Positions 1 through 8,751 of a stretch of 64,000 nt of DNA are shown here, piece after piece (positions within the stretch are counted from its first letter, which is position 1; the number at the start of each line of letters is the position of its first letter). This stretch comes from Microbacterium sp. CBA3102 (GTDB taxonomy: Bacteria; Actinomycetota; Actinomycetes; Actinomycetales; Microbacteriaceae), in assembly GCF_007954505.1 (NCBI RefSeq), contig NZ_CP042412.1, forward strand, positions 2,666,001 to 2,730,000, given 5' to 3'. The notes under the pieces are model-generated. The model was given only the letters and a program-made list of their open reading frames with translations, made no database searches and was not told where the DNA came from. A program made the position numbers and the translations under genes.

Positions 1-51
1 CGCTTCGAAGGCGTCGAGCACCTTCTCGCGAGCGAGGGGAGGTCGGGGCAT
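1..51 (-). CDS. TetR-family regulator, N-terminal fragment (cut by window edge)
   Basis: Only the first 17 codons are visible (MPRPPLAREKVLDAFEA), starting at the ATG on the complement of 49-51 and running off the left edge. The short basic start followed by a helix of the 'REKVLDAFEAL' kind is typical of the N-terminal helix before a TetR DNA-binding domain. It is divergent from an MFS drug-exporter-like gene with a perfect inverted repeat between them, the classic arrangement of a TetR repressor controlling an efflux pump. The family call rests on 17 residues plus context, so it is an inference. Confidence 0.6.
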   Translation of the reverse strand, partial: MPRPPLAREKVLDAFEA

Positions 52-104
52 CGTGGGTCCTCTGCACAGGGGGAGCGGTCGGGATTCTGTTACTATACCA
101 GCCG

Positions 105-122
105 GACGGTTCACTAACCGTC
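105..122. promoter_or_regulatory. Inverted-repeat operator between tetR and MFS genes
   Basis: GACGGTT (105-111), a CACT spacer, then AACCGTC (116-122) form a perfect 7+7 bp dyad. Just left of it lie a plus-strand TACTAT (91-96) and a minus-strand TATAGT (97-92), plausible -10 boxes for the divergent genes. Binding here would cover the transcription start of the MFS gene and the promoter region of the regulator, so one TetR dimer site could control both. Confidence 0.6.
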
Positions 123-146
123 GATCACGATCCTGAGAGGTGTTCC

Positions 147-1682
147 ATGACCCGTACTGCGTCGATCCCGACGACAGAGACGGATGCTCCCCGTGTCGGA
201 GCCCGTGGCTGGGCGGCGCTCGTCGTCCTCATGCTGCCGGTGCTTCTGGTGTCGGTGGACAACACGGTGCTGAGCTTCGCGCTCCCTGAGATCTCCATCG
301 CGCTCGCGCCCACCGGTGCGGAGCAGCTGTGGATCATCGATGTGTACCCGCTGGTGCTCGCGGGACTCCTCGTCACGATGGGTACCCTGGGTGACCGGTT
401 CGGACGTCGGAAGATGCTGCTGATCGGGGCGACCGGCTTCGCCGCCGTATCCGCACTCGCCGCCTTCGCGCCCACGGCCGGCTTGCTGATCGCCGCCCGT
501 GCGCTCCTGGGTCTCTTCGGCGCCATGCTGATGCCGTCGACGCTCTCCCTCCTCCGGTCGATCTTCCGCAACCGTGATCAGCGCCGCATGGCGATCGCGG
601 TCTGGGCATCGGCGTTCTCCGCCGGGTCGGCGTTGGGTCCGATCGTGGGCGGCATCCTGCTCGAGCACTTCGCCTGGGGATCGGTCTTCCTGATCGCCGT
701 TCCGGTGCTCATCCCCCTGCTCATCGCCGCACCGCTGCTGGTGCCGGAGAGTCGTGATCCGAACCCGGGTCGCATCGATCTGATCAGCATCGCGCTGTCG
801 ATGGCGACCATGATCCCGGTGGTCTACGCGATCAAGTCCCTCGCGGTGGACGGCCCGAGCCTCACCGCCGGCGCCTGGGCTCTGCTCGGCTTCGGCATGG
901 GCTACCTGTTCGTCCGTCGTCAGCTGCGGGCCAAGAGCCCGATGCTCGACATGGCGCTGTTCCGGCGCGGTTCCTTCTCCGGGGCGATCCTGGTGAACCT
1001 GCTCAGCGTGGTCGCGCTGGTGGGCTTCCTGTACTTCGTGTCGCAGCACCTGCAGCTGGTCCTCGGCCTGTCGCCGATGATGGCCGGCATCGCACTGGTC
1101 CCCGGCATGCTCGCGATGATCGTGGCGGGGCTCTCCGTCGTGCCGGTCTCGCGCCGCGTGCCGCCGCACATCGTGGTCCCCGCCGGGCTCGCGTTCTCGG
1201 TGGCCGGCTACCTCATCGTGGCGTTCACGACGCATGAGCACGGCGTCCTCCCGCTCGTGGTGGCGTTCGTGGTGCTGGGCATCGGCATCGGCGCGGCGGA
1301 GACGATCTCCAACGAGCTGATCCTCTCGAGCGCTCCCGCGGCCAAGGCAGGCGCGGCGAGTGCGGTCTCGGAGACGGCGTACGAGCTCGGGGCGGTGCTC
1401 GGCACCGCGGTGCTCGGTGGCATCATCACGGCGTTCTACCGCGGCGCTCTCGTGCTTCCGGCAGGTCTGCCCGCCGATGTCGCCCACGCGGCGGAGGAGA
1501 CCCTCGCCGGTGCCTACACCGCCGCGCAGGAGCTCCCGGCGCAGCTGGGGACGGCCCTGTGGGACGCGGCGGCCGACGCATTCGGTTCCGGTGTGACGGT
1601 GACGTCGCTGATCGGGGCCGGGCTCGTCGTGGTCGCCGGGGTGATCGCCGCCGTCACACTGCGCAAAGCCCCCTCGCACTGA
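147..1682 (+). CDS. MFS transporter, DHA2/QacA-like (14-TM) drug:proton antiporter
   Basis: A 511-residue integral membrane protein, the usual length of 14-helix DHA2-type exporters. Family motifs are visible: '[14 protein letters not shown]' in helix 1, motif A '[12 protein letters not shown]' near residue 78-90 and the antiporter motif C '[10 protein letters not shown]' near residues 160-170. The start ATG follows GAGAGGTG at 134-141. It presumably exports a toxic or cationic compound using the proton gradient. Divergent from a TetR gene with an operator between them, so it is probably induced by its substrate. The substrate cannot be read from sequence. Confidence 0.88.
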   Translation: MTRTASIPTTETDAPRVGARGWAALVVLMLPVLLVSVDNTVLSFALPEISIALAPTGAEQLWIIDVYPLVLAGLLVTMGTLGDRFGRRKMLLIGATGFAAVSALAAFAPTAGLLIAARALLGLFGAMLMPSTLSLLRSIFRNRDQRRMAIAVWASAFSAGSALGPIVGGILLEHFAWGSVFLIAVPVLIPLLIAAPLLVPESRDPNPGRIDLISIALSMATMIPVVYAIKSLAVDGPSLTAGAWALLGFGMGYLFVRRQLRAKSPMLDMALFRRGSFSGAILVNLLSVVALVGFLYFVSQHLQLVLGLSPMMAGIALVPGMLAMIVAGLSVVPVSRRVPPHIVVPAGLAFSVAGYLIVAFTTHEHGVLPLVVAFVVLGIGIGAAETISNELILSSAPAAKAGAASAVSETAYELGAVLGTAVLGGIITAFYRGALVLPAGLPADVAHAAEETLAGAYTAAQELPAQLGTALWDAAADAFGSGVTVTSLIGAGLVVVAGVIAAVTLRKAPSH

Positions 1683-1686
1683 CCAG

Positions 1687-1760
1687 TACGCTGGGAGGAT
1701 CGGCCCGCCCCGCCCTGCGGCAGGTCTGGGCCGGTCCATCCCCGTGCAGTGCGCAAGGAG
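1687..1760 (+). promoter_or_regulatory. Putative promoter, hairpin leader and RBS of leuB
   Basis: TACGCT at 1687-1692 is a plausible -10. The leader holds nested stems CGGCCC (1701-1706)/GGGCCG (1728-1733) and CCTG (1714-1717)/CAGG (1721-1724), then AAGGAG at 1755-1760 four bases before the leuB ATG. No T-run follows the hairpin, so a terminator for the upstream MFS gene is not evident. No leucine-rich leader peptide is seen here, unlike at leuC. Confidence 0.4.
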
Positions 1761-1764
1761 TGTC

Positions 1765-2808
1765 ATGTCGCGTGTCGTGAAGCTGGCCGTCATCCCCGGT
1801 GACGGCATCGGTCCCGAGGTCATCGCCGAGGCGGAGAAGGTGCTCGACGCCGTGACCGCGGCGAGCGACGTCGTGTTCGAGAAGACCCGCTTCTCGCTCG
1901 GCACCGGCCGCTTCCTGGAGACCGGCGACACGCTCACCGATGACGACCTCGCCGCCATCGCCGCCCACGACGCGATCCTGCTCGGCGCCGTCGGCGGAAC
2001 GCCGGGGGACCCGCGACTGAAATACGCGAACATCGAGCGGGGACTCCTGCTCCGGTTGCGCTTCTCGCTCGACCACTACGTGAACCTGCGTCCCTCCAAG
2101 CTCTTCGTCGGAGCTCCCGGACCACTGGCCGCGCCGGGGGAGATCGACTTCGTCGTGGTCCGCGAGGGGACCGAGGGGCCGTACGTCGGCAACGGCGGGG
2201 CGATCCGCAAGGGCACCCCGCAGGAGGTCGCGAACGAGACCTCCGTGAACACCGCATTCGGTGTCGAGCGGGTCGTGCGCTACGCCTTCGAGCTCGCGGA
2301 GCGTCGCCGCAAGAAGCTCACGCTCGTTCACAAGACCAATGTGCTCGTCCACGCCGGAGCCATCTGGCAGCGCATCGTGAACGAGATCGCGGCCGAGCAC
2401 CCCGAGGTCACGGTCGACTACCTGCACGTCGACGCGGCCACGATCTTCCTGGTGACCGACCCCTCGCGCTTCGACGTCATCGTCACCGACAACCTGTTCG
2501 GCGACATCCTGACCGACCTCGCCGGAGCGGTCACGGGCGGCATCGGCCTCGCCGCCTCGGGCAACATCAATCCCGATGGCGCTTTCCCCTCGATGTTCGA
2601 GCCCGTGCACGGCTCCGCCCCCGACATCGCCGGTCAGCAGAAGGCCGATCCGACGGCCGCGATCCTCTCGATCGCGCTGCTGCTCGACCACCTCGGCCTC
2701 TCCGCCGAATCCGCGCGGGTGAGCGCCGCGGTCGAGGCCGACATCGCCGCCCGCAGCGCGGCGCGCACGACCGCGGAGATCGGTTCCGCGATCACCGCAC
2801 GACTCTGA
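1765..2808 (+). CDS. leuB: 3-isopropylmalate dehydrogenase
   Basis: A 347-residue cytosolic enzyme that oxidises and decarboxylates 3-isopropylmalate to 2-oxoisocaproate with NAD+, the third step of leucine synthesis. The start is the ATG five codons after AAGGAG (1755-1760); an upstream in-frame GTG at 1744 has no ribosome site and is rejected. The N-terminus '[13 protein letters not shown]' and the metal-binding 'NLFGDILTD' near residue 242 are diagnostic, as is '[12 protein letters not shown]' near the end. The length is typical of the actinobacterial form. It lies next to ilvE, which finishes the pathway, while leuCD is about 26 kb away. Confidence 0.95.
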   Translation: MSRVVKLAVIPGDGIGPEVIAEAEKVLDAVTAASDVVFEKTRFSLGTGRFLETGDTLTDDDLAAIAAHDAILLGAVGGTPGDPRLKYANIERGLLLRLRFSLDHYVNLRPSKLFVGAPGPLAAPGEIDFVVVREGTEGPYVGNGGAIRKGTPQEVANETSVNTAFGVERVVRYAFELAERRRKKLTLVHKTNVLVHAGAIWQRIVNEIAAEHPEVTVDYLHVDAATIFLVTDPSRFDVIVTDNLFGDILTDLAGAVTGGIGLAASGNINPDGAFPSMFEPVHGSAPDIAGQQKADPTAAILSIALLLDHLGLSAESARVSAAVEADIAARSAARTTAEIGSAITARL

Positions 2809-2817
2809 CCGCAGGCG

Positions 2818-2856
2818 TAGGCTGAACGGGCGCGAGGATGCGCCCACCCACGAGGA
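2818..2856 (+). promoter_or_regulatory. Putative ilvE promoter and leader
   Basis: TAGGCT (2818-2823) is a good actinobacterial -10. It is followed by a short stem GGGCGC (2828-2833)/GCGCCC (2840-2845) and a GAGGA ribosome site at 2852-2856. This implies ilvE can be transcribed separately from leuB. Confidence 0.4.
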
Positions 2857-2868
2857 ATGGATGATGAG

Positions 2869-3969
2869 ATGACGACCATCGATGCCGAGGCGACCGTGGC
2901 TCCCCTGGAGTTCGCCGTCACGAAGAACCTGACCGCCGCGTCGCCCGCGCGGCTGGCCGAGGTGCTGGAGAACCCGGGCTTCGGCGTGGTCTTCACCGAC
3001 CACATGGTCGACATCTGCTGGTCGGTCAAGGGCGGCTGGCACCGGCCCCGCGTGCAGCCGTACGGGCCGATCCCGCTCGACCCCGCGGCGTCCGTCCTGC
3101 ACTACGCGCAGGAGATCTTCGAGGGCATCAAGGCCTACCGCCACGCCGACGGCTCGATCCACACGTTCCGCCCCGACCGCAATGCCGCGCGCCTGCAGGC
3201 CAGCGCCCGCCGCCTCGCGCTGCCCGAGCTTCCGACCGAGTACTTCATCCAGTCGCTGCGCGAGCTGATCGCGGTCGACGGTCGCTGGGTACCCAGCGGG
3301 GCCGACCAGAGCCTCTACCTGCGTCCGTTCATGTTCGCCAAGGAGGCCTTCCTCGGCGTCCGCGCCGCGCAGAAGGTCGCCTACTACGTCATCGCCAGCC
3401 CTGCGGGCGCCTATTTCTCCGGCGGTGTGAAGCCGGTGCGCATCTGGCTCTCGGAGGAGTACGCCCGTGCGGGCAAGGGCGGCACCGGCAAGGCCAAGAC
3501 CGGCGGCAACTACGCGTCGAGCCTGCTCGCACAGAGCGAAGCGAGTGCTCAGGGCTGCGACCAGGTCGTGTTCCTGAACGAGAAGCGCGACGTCGAGGAG
3601 CTCGGTGGCATGAACGTGGTCTTCGTGTTCAAGGACGGCCGCGTCGTCACCCCCGAGTCGGACAGCATCCTCGAGGGCATCACCCGTGACTCGCTGCTGC
3701 AGCTCGCGGAGGACCGCGGATACACGGTCGAGAAGCGTCCGATCTCGATCGACGAGTGGCGTGAAGGCGTGGCATCGGGCGACATCGTCGAGGTGTTCGC
3801 GTGCGGCACGGCCGCCGTCGTCACCCCGATCGGCGCGCTCGTGGGCGACGGCTTCGACGAGCCGCAGCCGCTGGGAGAACTCGCTCTCTCGTTGCGCGAA
3901 GAGCTGACCGACATCCAGTACGGACGCCGTGAGGACAAGCACGGCTGGCTCCTGCGCCTCGACGCCTGA
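2869..3969 (+). CDS. ilvE: Branched-chain amino acid aminotransferase
   Basis: PLP-dependent transaminase, about 366 residues, that transfers the amino group from glutamate to the 2-oxo acids of Val, Ile and Leu (and the reverse). '[12 protein letters not shown]' contains the Schiff-base lysine, about residue 210. '[12 protein letters not shown]' and '[13 protein letters not shown]' form the cofactor phosphate pocket, as in class IV aminotransferases. An in-frame ATG at 2857 sits on top of the ribosome site, so the ATG at 2869 is chosen; four extra residues would not change the call. It follows leuB by about 60 bases. Confidence 0.95.
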   Translation: MTTIDAEATVAPLEFAVTKNLTAASPARLAEVLENPGFGVVFTDHMVDICWSVKGGWHRPRVQPYGPIPLDPAASVLHYAQEIFEGIKAYRHADGSIHTFRPDRNAARLQASARRLALPELPTEYFIQSLRELIAVDGRWVPSGADQSLYLRPFMFAKEAFLGVRAAQKVAYYVIASPAGAYFSGGVKPVRIWLSEEYARAGKGGTGKAKTGGNYASSLLAQSEASAQGCDQVVFLNEKRDVEELGGMNVVFVFKDGRVVTPESDSILEGITRDSLLQLAEDRGYTVEKRPISIDEWREGVASGDIVEVFACGTAAVVTPIGALVGDGFDEPQPLGELALSLREELTDIQYGRREDKHGWLLRLDA

Positions 3970-3983
3970 CGCCGGACCCCCGA

Positions 3984-4048
3984 CGCCGAGACCCCGTCCT
4001 CTCGCCGAGACCCCGTCGTCTCGGCGCGCACAGGACGGGGTCTCGGCG
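3984..4048. repeat. Intergenic palindromic repeat with an extra direct copy
   Basis: A 17-bp arm at 3984-4000 (CGCCGAGACCCCGTCCT) is perfectly inverted at 4032-4048. A second direct copy of the first 15 bases lies between them at 4003-4017, and a degenerate piece (GGGGTCTCGG) is at 4056-4065. The block separates ilvE from the FAH gene and could act as a terminator, although no T-run follows. The extra copy makes it look more like a REP-like dispersed element than a simple terminator. Confidence 0.7.
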
Positions 4049-4084
4049 GCGTTGGGGGGTCTCGGTGCAGGGTGCCGCGCTCGC

Positions 4085-4097
4085 TAGGCTGGACACC
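4085..4097 (+). promoter_or_regulatory. Leaderless promoter of the FAH gene
   Basis: TAGGCT at 4085-4090 is followed by 7 bases and then the ATG, with no Shine-Dalgarno sequence. This places the transcription start on or next to the start codon. Confidence 0.55.
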
Positions 4098-4874
4098 ATG
4101 AAGATCGCCCGGTTCAGCCACGACGAAGCCATCATGTACGGGATCATCGACGAGCGCGAACTCGTCGTCCTCGCGGGGGATCCGATGTTCACCGGGTACG
4201 AGACGACCGGCGCTCGTGTGCCCCTCGCCGACGCCGCGCTGCTCGCTCCGGTGATCCCGCGGTCGAAGGTCGTCTGCGTCGGGAAGAACTATCACGATCA
4301 CGCCGCCGAGATGGGGGGAGTGGCCCCGGAGGAACCGCTGCTGTTCCTGAAGCCGAACACGTCCGTGATCGGACCAGGTGATGCGATCGTGCGTCCCTCG
4401 CTCTCGGAGCGCACCGAGTATGAGGGTGAGCTCGTCGTGGTGATCGGGAAGATCGCGAAGAACGTGAAGGCCGAGAACGCGCTCGACTACGTGCTCGGCT
4501 ACACGATCGGCAACGACGTGACCGCGCGGGACCTGCAGCGCAAGGACGGCCAGTGGTCGCGGGCCAAGGGATTCGACACCTTCTGCCCGCTGGGACCGGT
4601 GATCGAGACGGACTTCGATCCGGCCAACGCGACGATCGAGACGCGGGTGAACGGCGAGGTGCGCCAGCACGCCCCACTCACCGACATGATCCACTCGGTG
4701 CCGGCGATCATCGAGTACGCCTCCGCCGTCTTCACCCTTCTCCCCGGCGATGTGATCATGACGGGCACGCCGGCCGGGGTCGGCACGTTCGAGGCGGGTG
4801 ACGTCGTCGAGGTCGAGATCTCCGGACTCGGCATCCTTCGCAACACCGCGCGCAACGCCGTTCCCGTGCCATGA
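4098..4874 (+). CDS. Fumarylacetoacetate hydrolase (FAH) family protein
   Basis: 258 residues of the FAH fold, a metal-dependent hydrolase/decarboxylase/isomerase family. The core 'CVGKNYHDHAAEMGG' near residues 59-75 and 'YEGELVVVIGK' carry the metal-binding acids, and 'VMTGTPAGVG'-like 'IMTGTPAGVGTFEAGD' near the C-terminus is the family signature. Actinobacterial members this size are often annotated as 2-hydroxyhepta-2,4-diene-1,7-dioate isomerase or oxaloacetate decarboxylase-like; the substrate is not evident here. The ATG at 4098 is chosen because of the leaderless promoter. The stop overlaps the next ATG (ATGA), so it is translationally coupled to an MFS carrier. Confidence 0.85.
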   Translation: MKIARFSHDEAIMYGIIDERELVVLAGDPMFTGYETTGARVPLADAALLAPVIPRSKVVCVGKNYHDHAAEMGGVAPEEPLLFLKPNTSVIGPGDAIVRPSLSERTEYEGELVVVIGKIAKNVKAENALDYVLGYTIGNDVTARDLQRKDGQWSRAKGFDTFCPLGPVIETDFDPANATIETRVNGEVRQHAPLTDMIHSVPAIIEYASAVFTLLPGDVIMTGTPAGVGTFEAGDVVEVEISGLGILRNTARNAVPVP

Positions 4875-6130
4875 CGACCGTCGCCCTGACGGCGGCGCAG
4901 CAGACGGCGGTCCAGCGGCGAACCGTCCTGGTGCTGTCGCTCGGACAGGTCCTCGGCGGCATCGCATTCGGTGCGACGGTCTCCCTCGGCGCGCTCCTGG
5001 CCGCGGACATCTCGGGCAACGATGCGCTTTCCGGGCTGGCCACGGCTTCCGTGACGCTCGGAGCGGCCGCGTGCGCGATCCCGCTCGCCCGCCTCGCTGC
5101 GCACGTCGGACGGCGTCGGGCGCTCACCCTCGGCAACCTCTTCGCGCTCGTCGGTATCGCGGTCGTCATCGTCGCCGCCTCCCTGCGCGTCTTCCCTCTG
5201 CTTCTCGTCGGGATCCTGCTGATCGGGGCGGGCAACGCGGGGAACCTGCAGTCGCGGTTCGCCGCCACCGATCTCGCCGCACCGCAGCATCGTGGTCGCG
5301 ACCTGTCGATCGTCGTCTGGTCGACGACCATCGGCGGTGTCGCCGGCCCGCTGTTGCTCGGACCGGGCGAGATCGTCGGGCAGGCGGTCGGGATGCCTCC
5401 GCAGACGGGCTCCTATCTGTTCTCGTTCGTGGCGCAGTGCGCGGCGCTCGTGCTCTACATCGTCGCGCTGCGGCCCGATCCTCTGCTGGCCGCTCAGCGT
5501 CTCGCGAAGTCGTCCGCCGCCGTCACGGGAACCGCGGTCGCGGACCGGCCTCGGGTCGCGCGCTACGCGATCTTCGCGATCGCGGGGTCTCACGTGGTCA
5601 TGGCATCGGTCATGGCGATGACCCCCGTCCACCTGTCCCACATGGCGCATGGCGCCGGCGGGATGGCGCCGAGCCCGGCGGATGTCTCCGCGCTGGTCGG
5701 TATCACGATCGCGCTCCATGTCGGCGGCATGTACGCGCTGTCGCCCGTCTTCGGGGTGCTCGCCGACCGGTGGGGCCGGCTCCAGGTCGTCCTCCTCGGT
5801 CAGGCGCTCCTCGCGGGGGCGCTGGCTTTCGCGGTCTTCACGGGCACCGAGGCCTGGGGCGTGATGGTCGCCCTCATCCTGCTCGGTCTGGGGTGGAGCG
5901 CCGCGACGGTGGCCGGTGCCGCGCTCCTCACCGAGGCGTCCGCGCCTGAGCTCCGCACGCGCAGGCAGGGCCGCAGCGACTCGTTGATGAGCCTGTCCGC
6001 TGCGGCGGGTTCGGTGCTCGCGGGAGTGGTGCTGGCGAACTTCCAGTACGCGGGGCTCGGGGTCGCCGCCTTCGTGCTGGTCATCGCGATCGTGGCGCTG
6101 GCTCCGCTGGCTCGTTCCGGAGCACGGTGA
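4871..6130 (+). CDS. MFS transporter
   Basis: A 419-residue, predominantly hydrophobic protein with the 12-helix layout of the major facilitator superfamily. Helix 2-3 ends in 'LAAHVGRRRALTLG', a degenerate motif A. A second such loop, 'LADRWGRLQVVLLG', begins the C-terminal half. The start ATG overlaps the FAH stop by four bases and its stop overlaps the next GTG, so the three genes are one coupled unit. No substrate can be assigned. Linkage to an FAH enzyme and a methyltransferase could mean uptake or export of an aromatic-derived or modified small molecule, which is only inference. Confidence 0.85.
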   Translation: MTTVALTAAQQTAVQRRTVLVLSLGQVLGGIAFGATVSLGALLAADISGNDALSGLATASVTLGAAACAIPLARLAAHVGRRRALTLGNLFALVGIAVVIVAASLRVFPLLLVGILLIGAGNAGNLQSRFAATDLAAPQHRGRDLSIVVWSTTIGGVAGPLLLGPGEIVGQAVGMPPQTGSYLFSFVAQCAALVLYIVALRPDPLLAAQRLAKSSAAVTGTAVADRPRVARYAIFAIAGSHVVMASVMAMTPVHLSHMAHGAGGMAPSPADVSALVGITIALHVGGMYALSPVFGVLADRWGRLQVVLLGQALLAGALAFAVFTGTEAWGVMVALILLGLGWSAATVAGAALLTEASAPELRTRRQGRSDSLMSLSAAAGSVLAGVVLANFQYAGLGVAAFVLVIAIVALAPLARSGAR

Positions 6131-6891
6131 AGGACTGGTCCGGCGTCGGCGACGCGTACTCGGCTTCCTACGCCGCGCTCTGCGCGGGCACCTTCTCGGC
6201 GATGCGGGAGGTGCTGGGCGAAGGGAACGGTCGCAGTCTGGTCGACGTCGGTGCGGGGGACGGCACGCTCGCAGCGAGGTGGGCGGCCGACGGATGGACG
6301 GTGACGGCATGTGAGCCGGAACCCACCATGCGCGCGGCGTCCCGCCGGTTGCACCCTCGGATCGAGACGATCGACGGCGCCCTGCCCACACTGCCGTTCG
6401 CGGAGGGAGAGTTCGACGTGGCCATCGCGAACTTCGTGCTCAATCACGTCGACTCTCCGCGCTCTGCCGCCGCGGAATTGCGACGAGTCAGCAGGGGTGT
6501 CGTCGTGGCGACGGTCTGGACCCTCTCGCCTTCCTGGCTCTGGGCCGAGATCACCGAGCGTGCCGGGATCGCGCCGTTCGTCGGCGCACGGCTCTCGGAC
6601 GCGGAGGACTTCGAGCGGACGTCTGACGGATTCGGGCGGATGCTGCACGAGGCGGGACTCCCGCACGTCGCGGTCACCGAGATCGACTGGATCTGGAACG
6701 CGGACCCGGATTCGCTCTGGCTCTCGGTCGACGGGGGAGTGGCCGGTGCGGGTGCTCTCTACGCCGGTCTCGACCAGGCCGAGCGGCAGCGCTTCCGAAC
6801 CGCGTTCGACACCGTCGTGGAGGAGCGGAGCGTGCGCGGATCGCTGCCGCTGGAGCATCGTGCGGCGATCGCGGTGAGCGCCGGTCGCTGA
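6127..6891 (+). CDS. Class I SAM-dependent methyltransferase
   Basis: 254 residues with the Rossmann methyltransferase fold. Motif I 'LVDVGAGDGTLA' lies near residues 38-49, the acidic residue ending strand 2 is in 'VTACEPEP', and 'FDVAIANFVLNHV' is the post-I/IV region. The GTG start overlaps the MFS stop (GTGA). It belongs to the UbiE/Methyltransf_11-25 group, which acts on small molecules or on lipids. The target is unknown. Third gene of the FAH-MFS-methyltransferase unit. Confidence 0.82.
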   Translation: MKDWSGVGDAYSASYAALCAGTFSAMREVLGEGNGRSLVDVGAGDGTLAARWAADGWTVTACEPEPTMRAASRRLHPRIETIDGALPTLPFAEGEFDVAIANFVLNHVDSPRSAAAELRRVSRGVVVATVWTLSPSWLWAEITERAGIAPFVGARLSDAEDFERTSDGFGRMLHEAGLPHVAVTEIDWIWNADPDSLWLSVDGGVAGAGALYAGLDQAERQRFRTAFDTVVEERSVRGSLPLEHRAAIAVSAGR

Positions 6892-6929
6892 GCGCCGCGA
6901 CCCGCCGACGGCGCCCAGCGCTGTCCCCG

Positions 6930-6944
6930 TAGAATCGAAGGGCT
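6930..6944 (+). promoter_or_regulatory. gltX promoter (-10) with very short leader
   Basis: TAGAAT (6930-6935) lies 9 bases before the gltX ATG. The transcript must be leaderless or have only 1-3 untranslated bases. Confidence 0.5.
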
Positions 6945-8450
6945 ATGGCTACCCCTCATCCTCTCACCACGACTGTCAGTGGTGCCGACGTCCGCGTCCG
7001 CTTCTGCCCCTCGCCGACCGGTCTGCCGCATGTCGGCATGGTCCGCACGGCTCTCTACAACTGGGCCTATGCCCGTCACAACGGCGGGAAGATGGTGTTC
7101 CGCATCGAGGACACTGACGCCGCGCGTGACAGCGAGGAGAGCTTCCGCCAGCTGGTGGACGCGCTGACCTGGCTCAAGATCGACTGGGATGAGGGCGTCG
7201 AGGTCGGCGGTCCGCATGCGCCCTACCGGCAGTCGGAGCGTCACGACATCTATCGTGAGGTGATCGACAAGCTCATCGCCACCGGAGCCCTCTACGAGAG
7301 CTACTCCACGGCGGAGGAGATCGATGCGCGCAACGAGGCCGCCGGTCGCGCCAAGCAGCTCGGCTACGACAACTTCGACCGCGACCTCACCGATGCGCAG
7401 AAGGAGGCGTTCCGTGCCGAGGGCCGTCAGCCCGCTCTCCGCCTGCGTGTTCCGGATGAGGACCTCACGTACGTCGACCTGATCCGCGGTGAGGTCACCT
7501 TCCCCGCCGGTTCGTTCCCCGACTTCGTGGTGGTGCGTCCGAACGGCGTGCCGCTGTACACGTTCGTGAACCCGGTCGACGATGCGCTGATGGGCATCAC
7601 CCACGTGCTGCGTGGCGAAGACCTCATGCCCTCGACCGCGCGCCAGCTCTCTCTGTACGCGGCACTGATCGATGCGGGTGTGACGACCTTCGTGCCGCGC
7701 TTCGCCCACATGCCGCTGGTGCTGGGGGAGACCGGCAACAAGAAGCTCTCCAAGCGCGACCCGCAGGCGGACCTGTTCCTGCACCGGGAGCGCGGGTTCA
7801 TCCCCGAGGGGCTGCTCAACTATCTGGCTCTGCTCGGCTGGTCGATCGGTCCCGACCGCGACGTCTTCTCGCTCGATGAGTTCACCGCCGCGTTCAACAT
7901 CACCGACGTGAACCCCAACCCGGCGCGCTTCGATCAGAAGAAGGCCGAGTCGATCAACGGCGATCACATCCGGATGCTGGGGGAGAAGGACTTCGCCGAG
8001 CGGACCGTGCCGTACCTCGCCGCCGCGGGTCTGTTCGATGAGCCCACGCATGAGCAGCTGGTGATGGCGTTCCGCGTCGCGCCCCTCGTGCAGGAGCGTG
8101 TGCAGCTGCTGGGTGAGGTGCCGGGGATGGTCGGCTTCCTCTTCACGGATGAGGTCTCGTATGCCGAGGACGCGCTCAAGGGCCTTCCGGCGAATGCGGC
8201 CGAGGTGCTCGACGCCTGCGTCACCGCGCTCGAACCGGTGACGGATTTCACGCCGGAGAAGATCCAAGAGGCCCTCGCCGCCGAGCTCGTCGAGAAGCTC
8301 GAGCTCAAGCCGCGCATCGCCTACGGCCCGCCGCGGGTGGCCATCACCGGCCGACGGGTCTCGCCACCGCTGTTCGAGTCGATGGAGCTGCTGGGCAAGG
8401 AGGAGTCCTTGCGACGCCTGCGGTCGCTCTCCACGTTCCTCGCGGGCTGA
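6945..8450 (+). CDS. gltX: Glutamate--tRNA ligase
   Basis: Class I aminoacyl-tRNA synthetase of 501 residues that charges tRNA-Glu, and in most actinobacteria also tRNA-Gln (non-discriminating), with the product amidated by GatCAB. The HIGH-type motif is 'PTGLPHVG' near residue 25 and the KMSKS-type motif is 'KLSKR' near residues 266-270. 'RFCPSPTG' and '[10 protein letters not shown]' are family signatures. It is followed directly by tRNA-Gln, and a tRNA-Glu lies 11 kb further on. The short N-terminal tail before 'VRVRFCPSP' is common in related genera. Confidence 0.96.
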   Translation: MATPHPLTTTVSGADVRVRFCPSPTGLPHVGMVRTALYNWAYARHNGGKMVFRIEDTDAARDSEESFRQLVDALTWLKIDWDEGVEVGGPHAPYRQSERHDIYREVIDKLIATGALYESYSTAEEIDARNEAAGRAKQLGYDNFDRDLTDAQKEAFRAEGRQPALRLRVPDEDLTYVDLIRGEVTFPAGSFPDFVVVRPNGVPLYTFVNPVDDALMGITHVLRGEDLMPSTARQLSLYAALIDAGVTTFVPRFAHMPLVLGETGNKKLSKRDPQADLFLHRERGFIPEGLLNYLALLGWSIGPDRDVFSLDEFTAAFNITDVNPNPARFDQKKAESINGDHIRMLGEKDFAERTVPYLAAAGLFDEPTHEQLVMAFRVAPLVQERVQLLGEVPGMVGFLFTDEVSYAEDALKGLPANAAEVLDACVTALEPVTDFTPEKIQEALAAELVEKLELKPRIAYGPPRVAITGRRVSPPLFESMELLGKEESLRRLRSLSTFLAG

Positions 8451-8488
8451 ACCGCGACGCGCCCGGGCGGCGGCACAGGGCACCGGTT

Positions 8489-8518
8489 TTGGTGTTCCGC
8501 CGCCGCTCGGGTAGGCTT
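8489..8518 (+). promoter_or_regulatory. tRNA-Gln promoter
   Basis: TTGGTG (8489-8494), an 18-bp spacer and TAGGCT (8513-8518) lie about 31 bases before the mature tRNA. A GC-rich inverted repeat (8466-8473 with 8497-8504) overlaps it and may terminate gltX transcription. Confidence 0.45.
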
Positions 8519-8549
8519 GATTCTCGGTGCGAGGCCCTGGTTTCGCCCT

Positions 8550-8621
8550 TGGGGTATGGTGTAATTGGCAACACGACGGTTTCTGGTTCCGTTATTCTTG
8601 GTTCGAGTCCAGGTACCCCAG
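8550..8621 (+). tRNA. tRNA-Gln(CTG)
   Basis: A 72-nt cloverleaf. The acceptor stem TGGGGTA (8550-8556) pairs with TACCCCA (8614-8620), discriminator G at 8621. The anticodon loop TTCTGGT gives CTG, which reads CAG. The T arm is CTTGG-TTCGAGT-CCAGG. CCA is not encoded. The 31/39 pair of the anticodon stem is T-T. It sits between gltX and the jet operon; tRNA genes are frequent insertion points, but no duplicated 3' end was found downstream. Confidence 0.95.
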
Positions 8622-8628
8622 CAAGATC

Positions 8629-8655
8629 AAAACCCCCGCTCAGACGGGGGTTTCT
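8629..8655 (+). terminator. Intrinsic terminator of tRNA-Gln
   Basis: AAACCCCCG (about 8630-8638), the loop CTCAGA and CGGGGGTTT (8645-8653) form a GC stem followed by TTTCTT. Confidence 0.8.
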
Positions 8656-8739
8656 TCGTGTTCGGGTGATCGTCCCCAGCTGGCCGGTCGTCGCACGGCA
8701 TCCTCCCGCGTCGCGTCCGAGGAACACCGACGTCGCGAC

Positions 8740-8751
8740 TAATGTGAATGT
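8740..8751 (+). promoter_or_regulatory. Leaderless promoter of the jet operon
   Basis: TAATGT (8740-8745) followed by 6 bases and the GTG start of jetA. There is no Shine-Dalgarno sequence. Confidence 0.55.

Noticed and set aside
1654..3942. Long minus-strand open frame opposite leuB and ilvE
   Set aside because: Antisense shadow of two well-conserved enzymes; low-complexity Arg/Gly/Asp-rich translation with no family features.
3981..4065. CRISPR-like repeat
   Set aside because: Copies are in inverted orientation, have no regular spacers and number only three; it is a palindromic intergenic element.
8550..8621. tRNA-Gln as an attachment site for a jet-operon island
   Set aside because: I looked for a second copy of the tRNA 3' end downstream to 18 kb and saw none, and there is no integrase gene.
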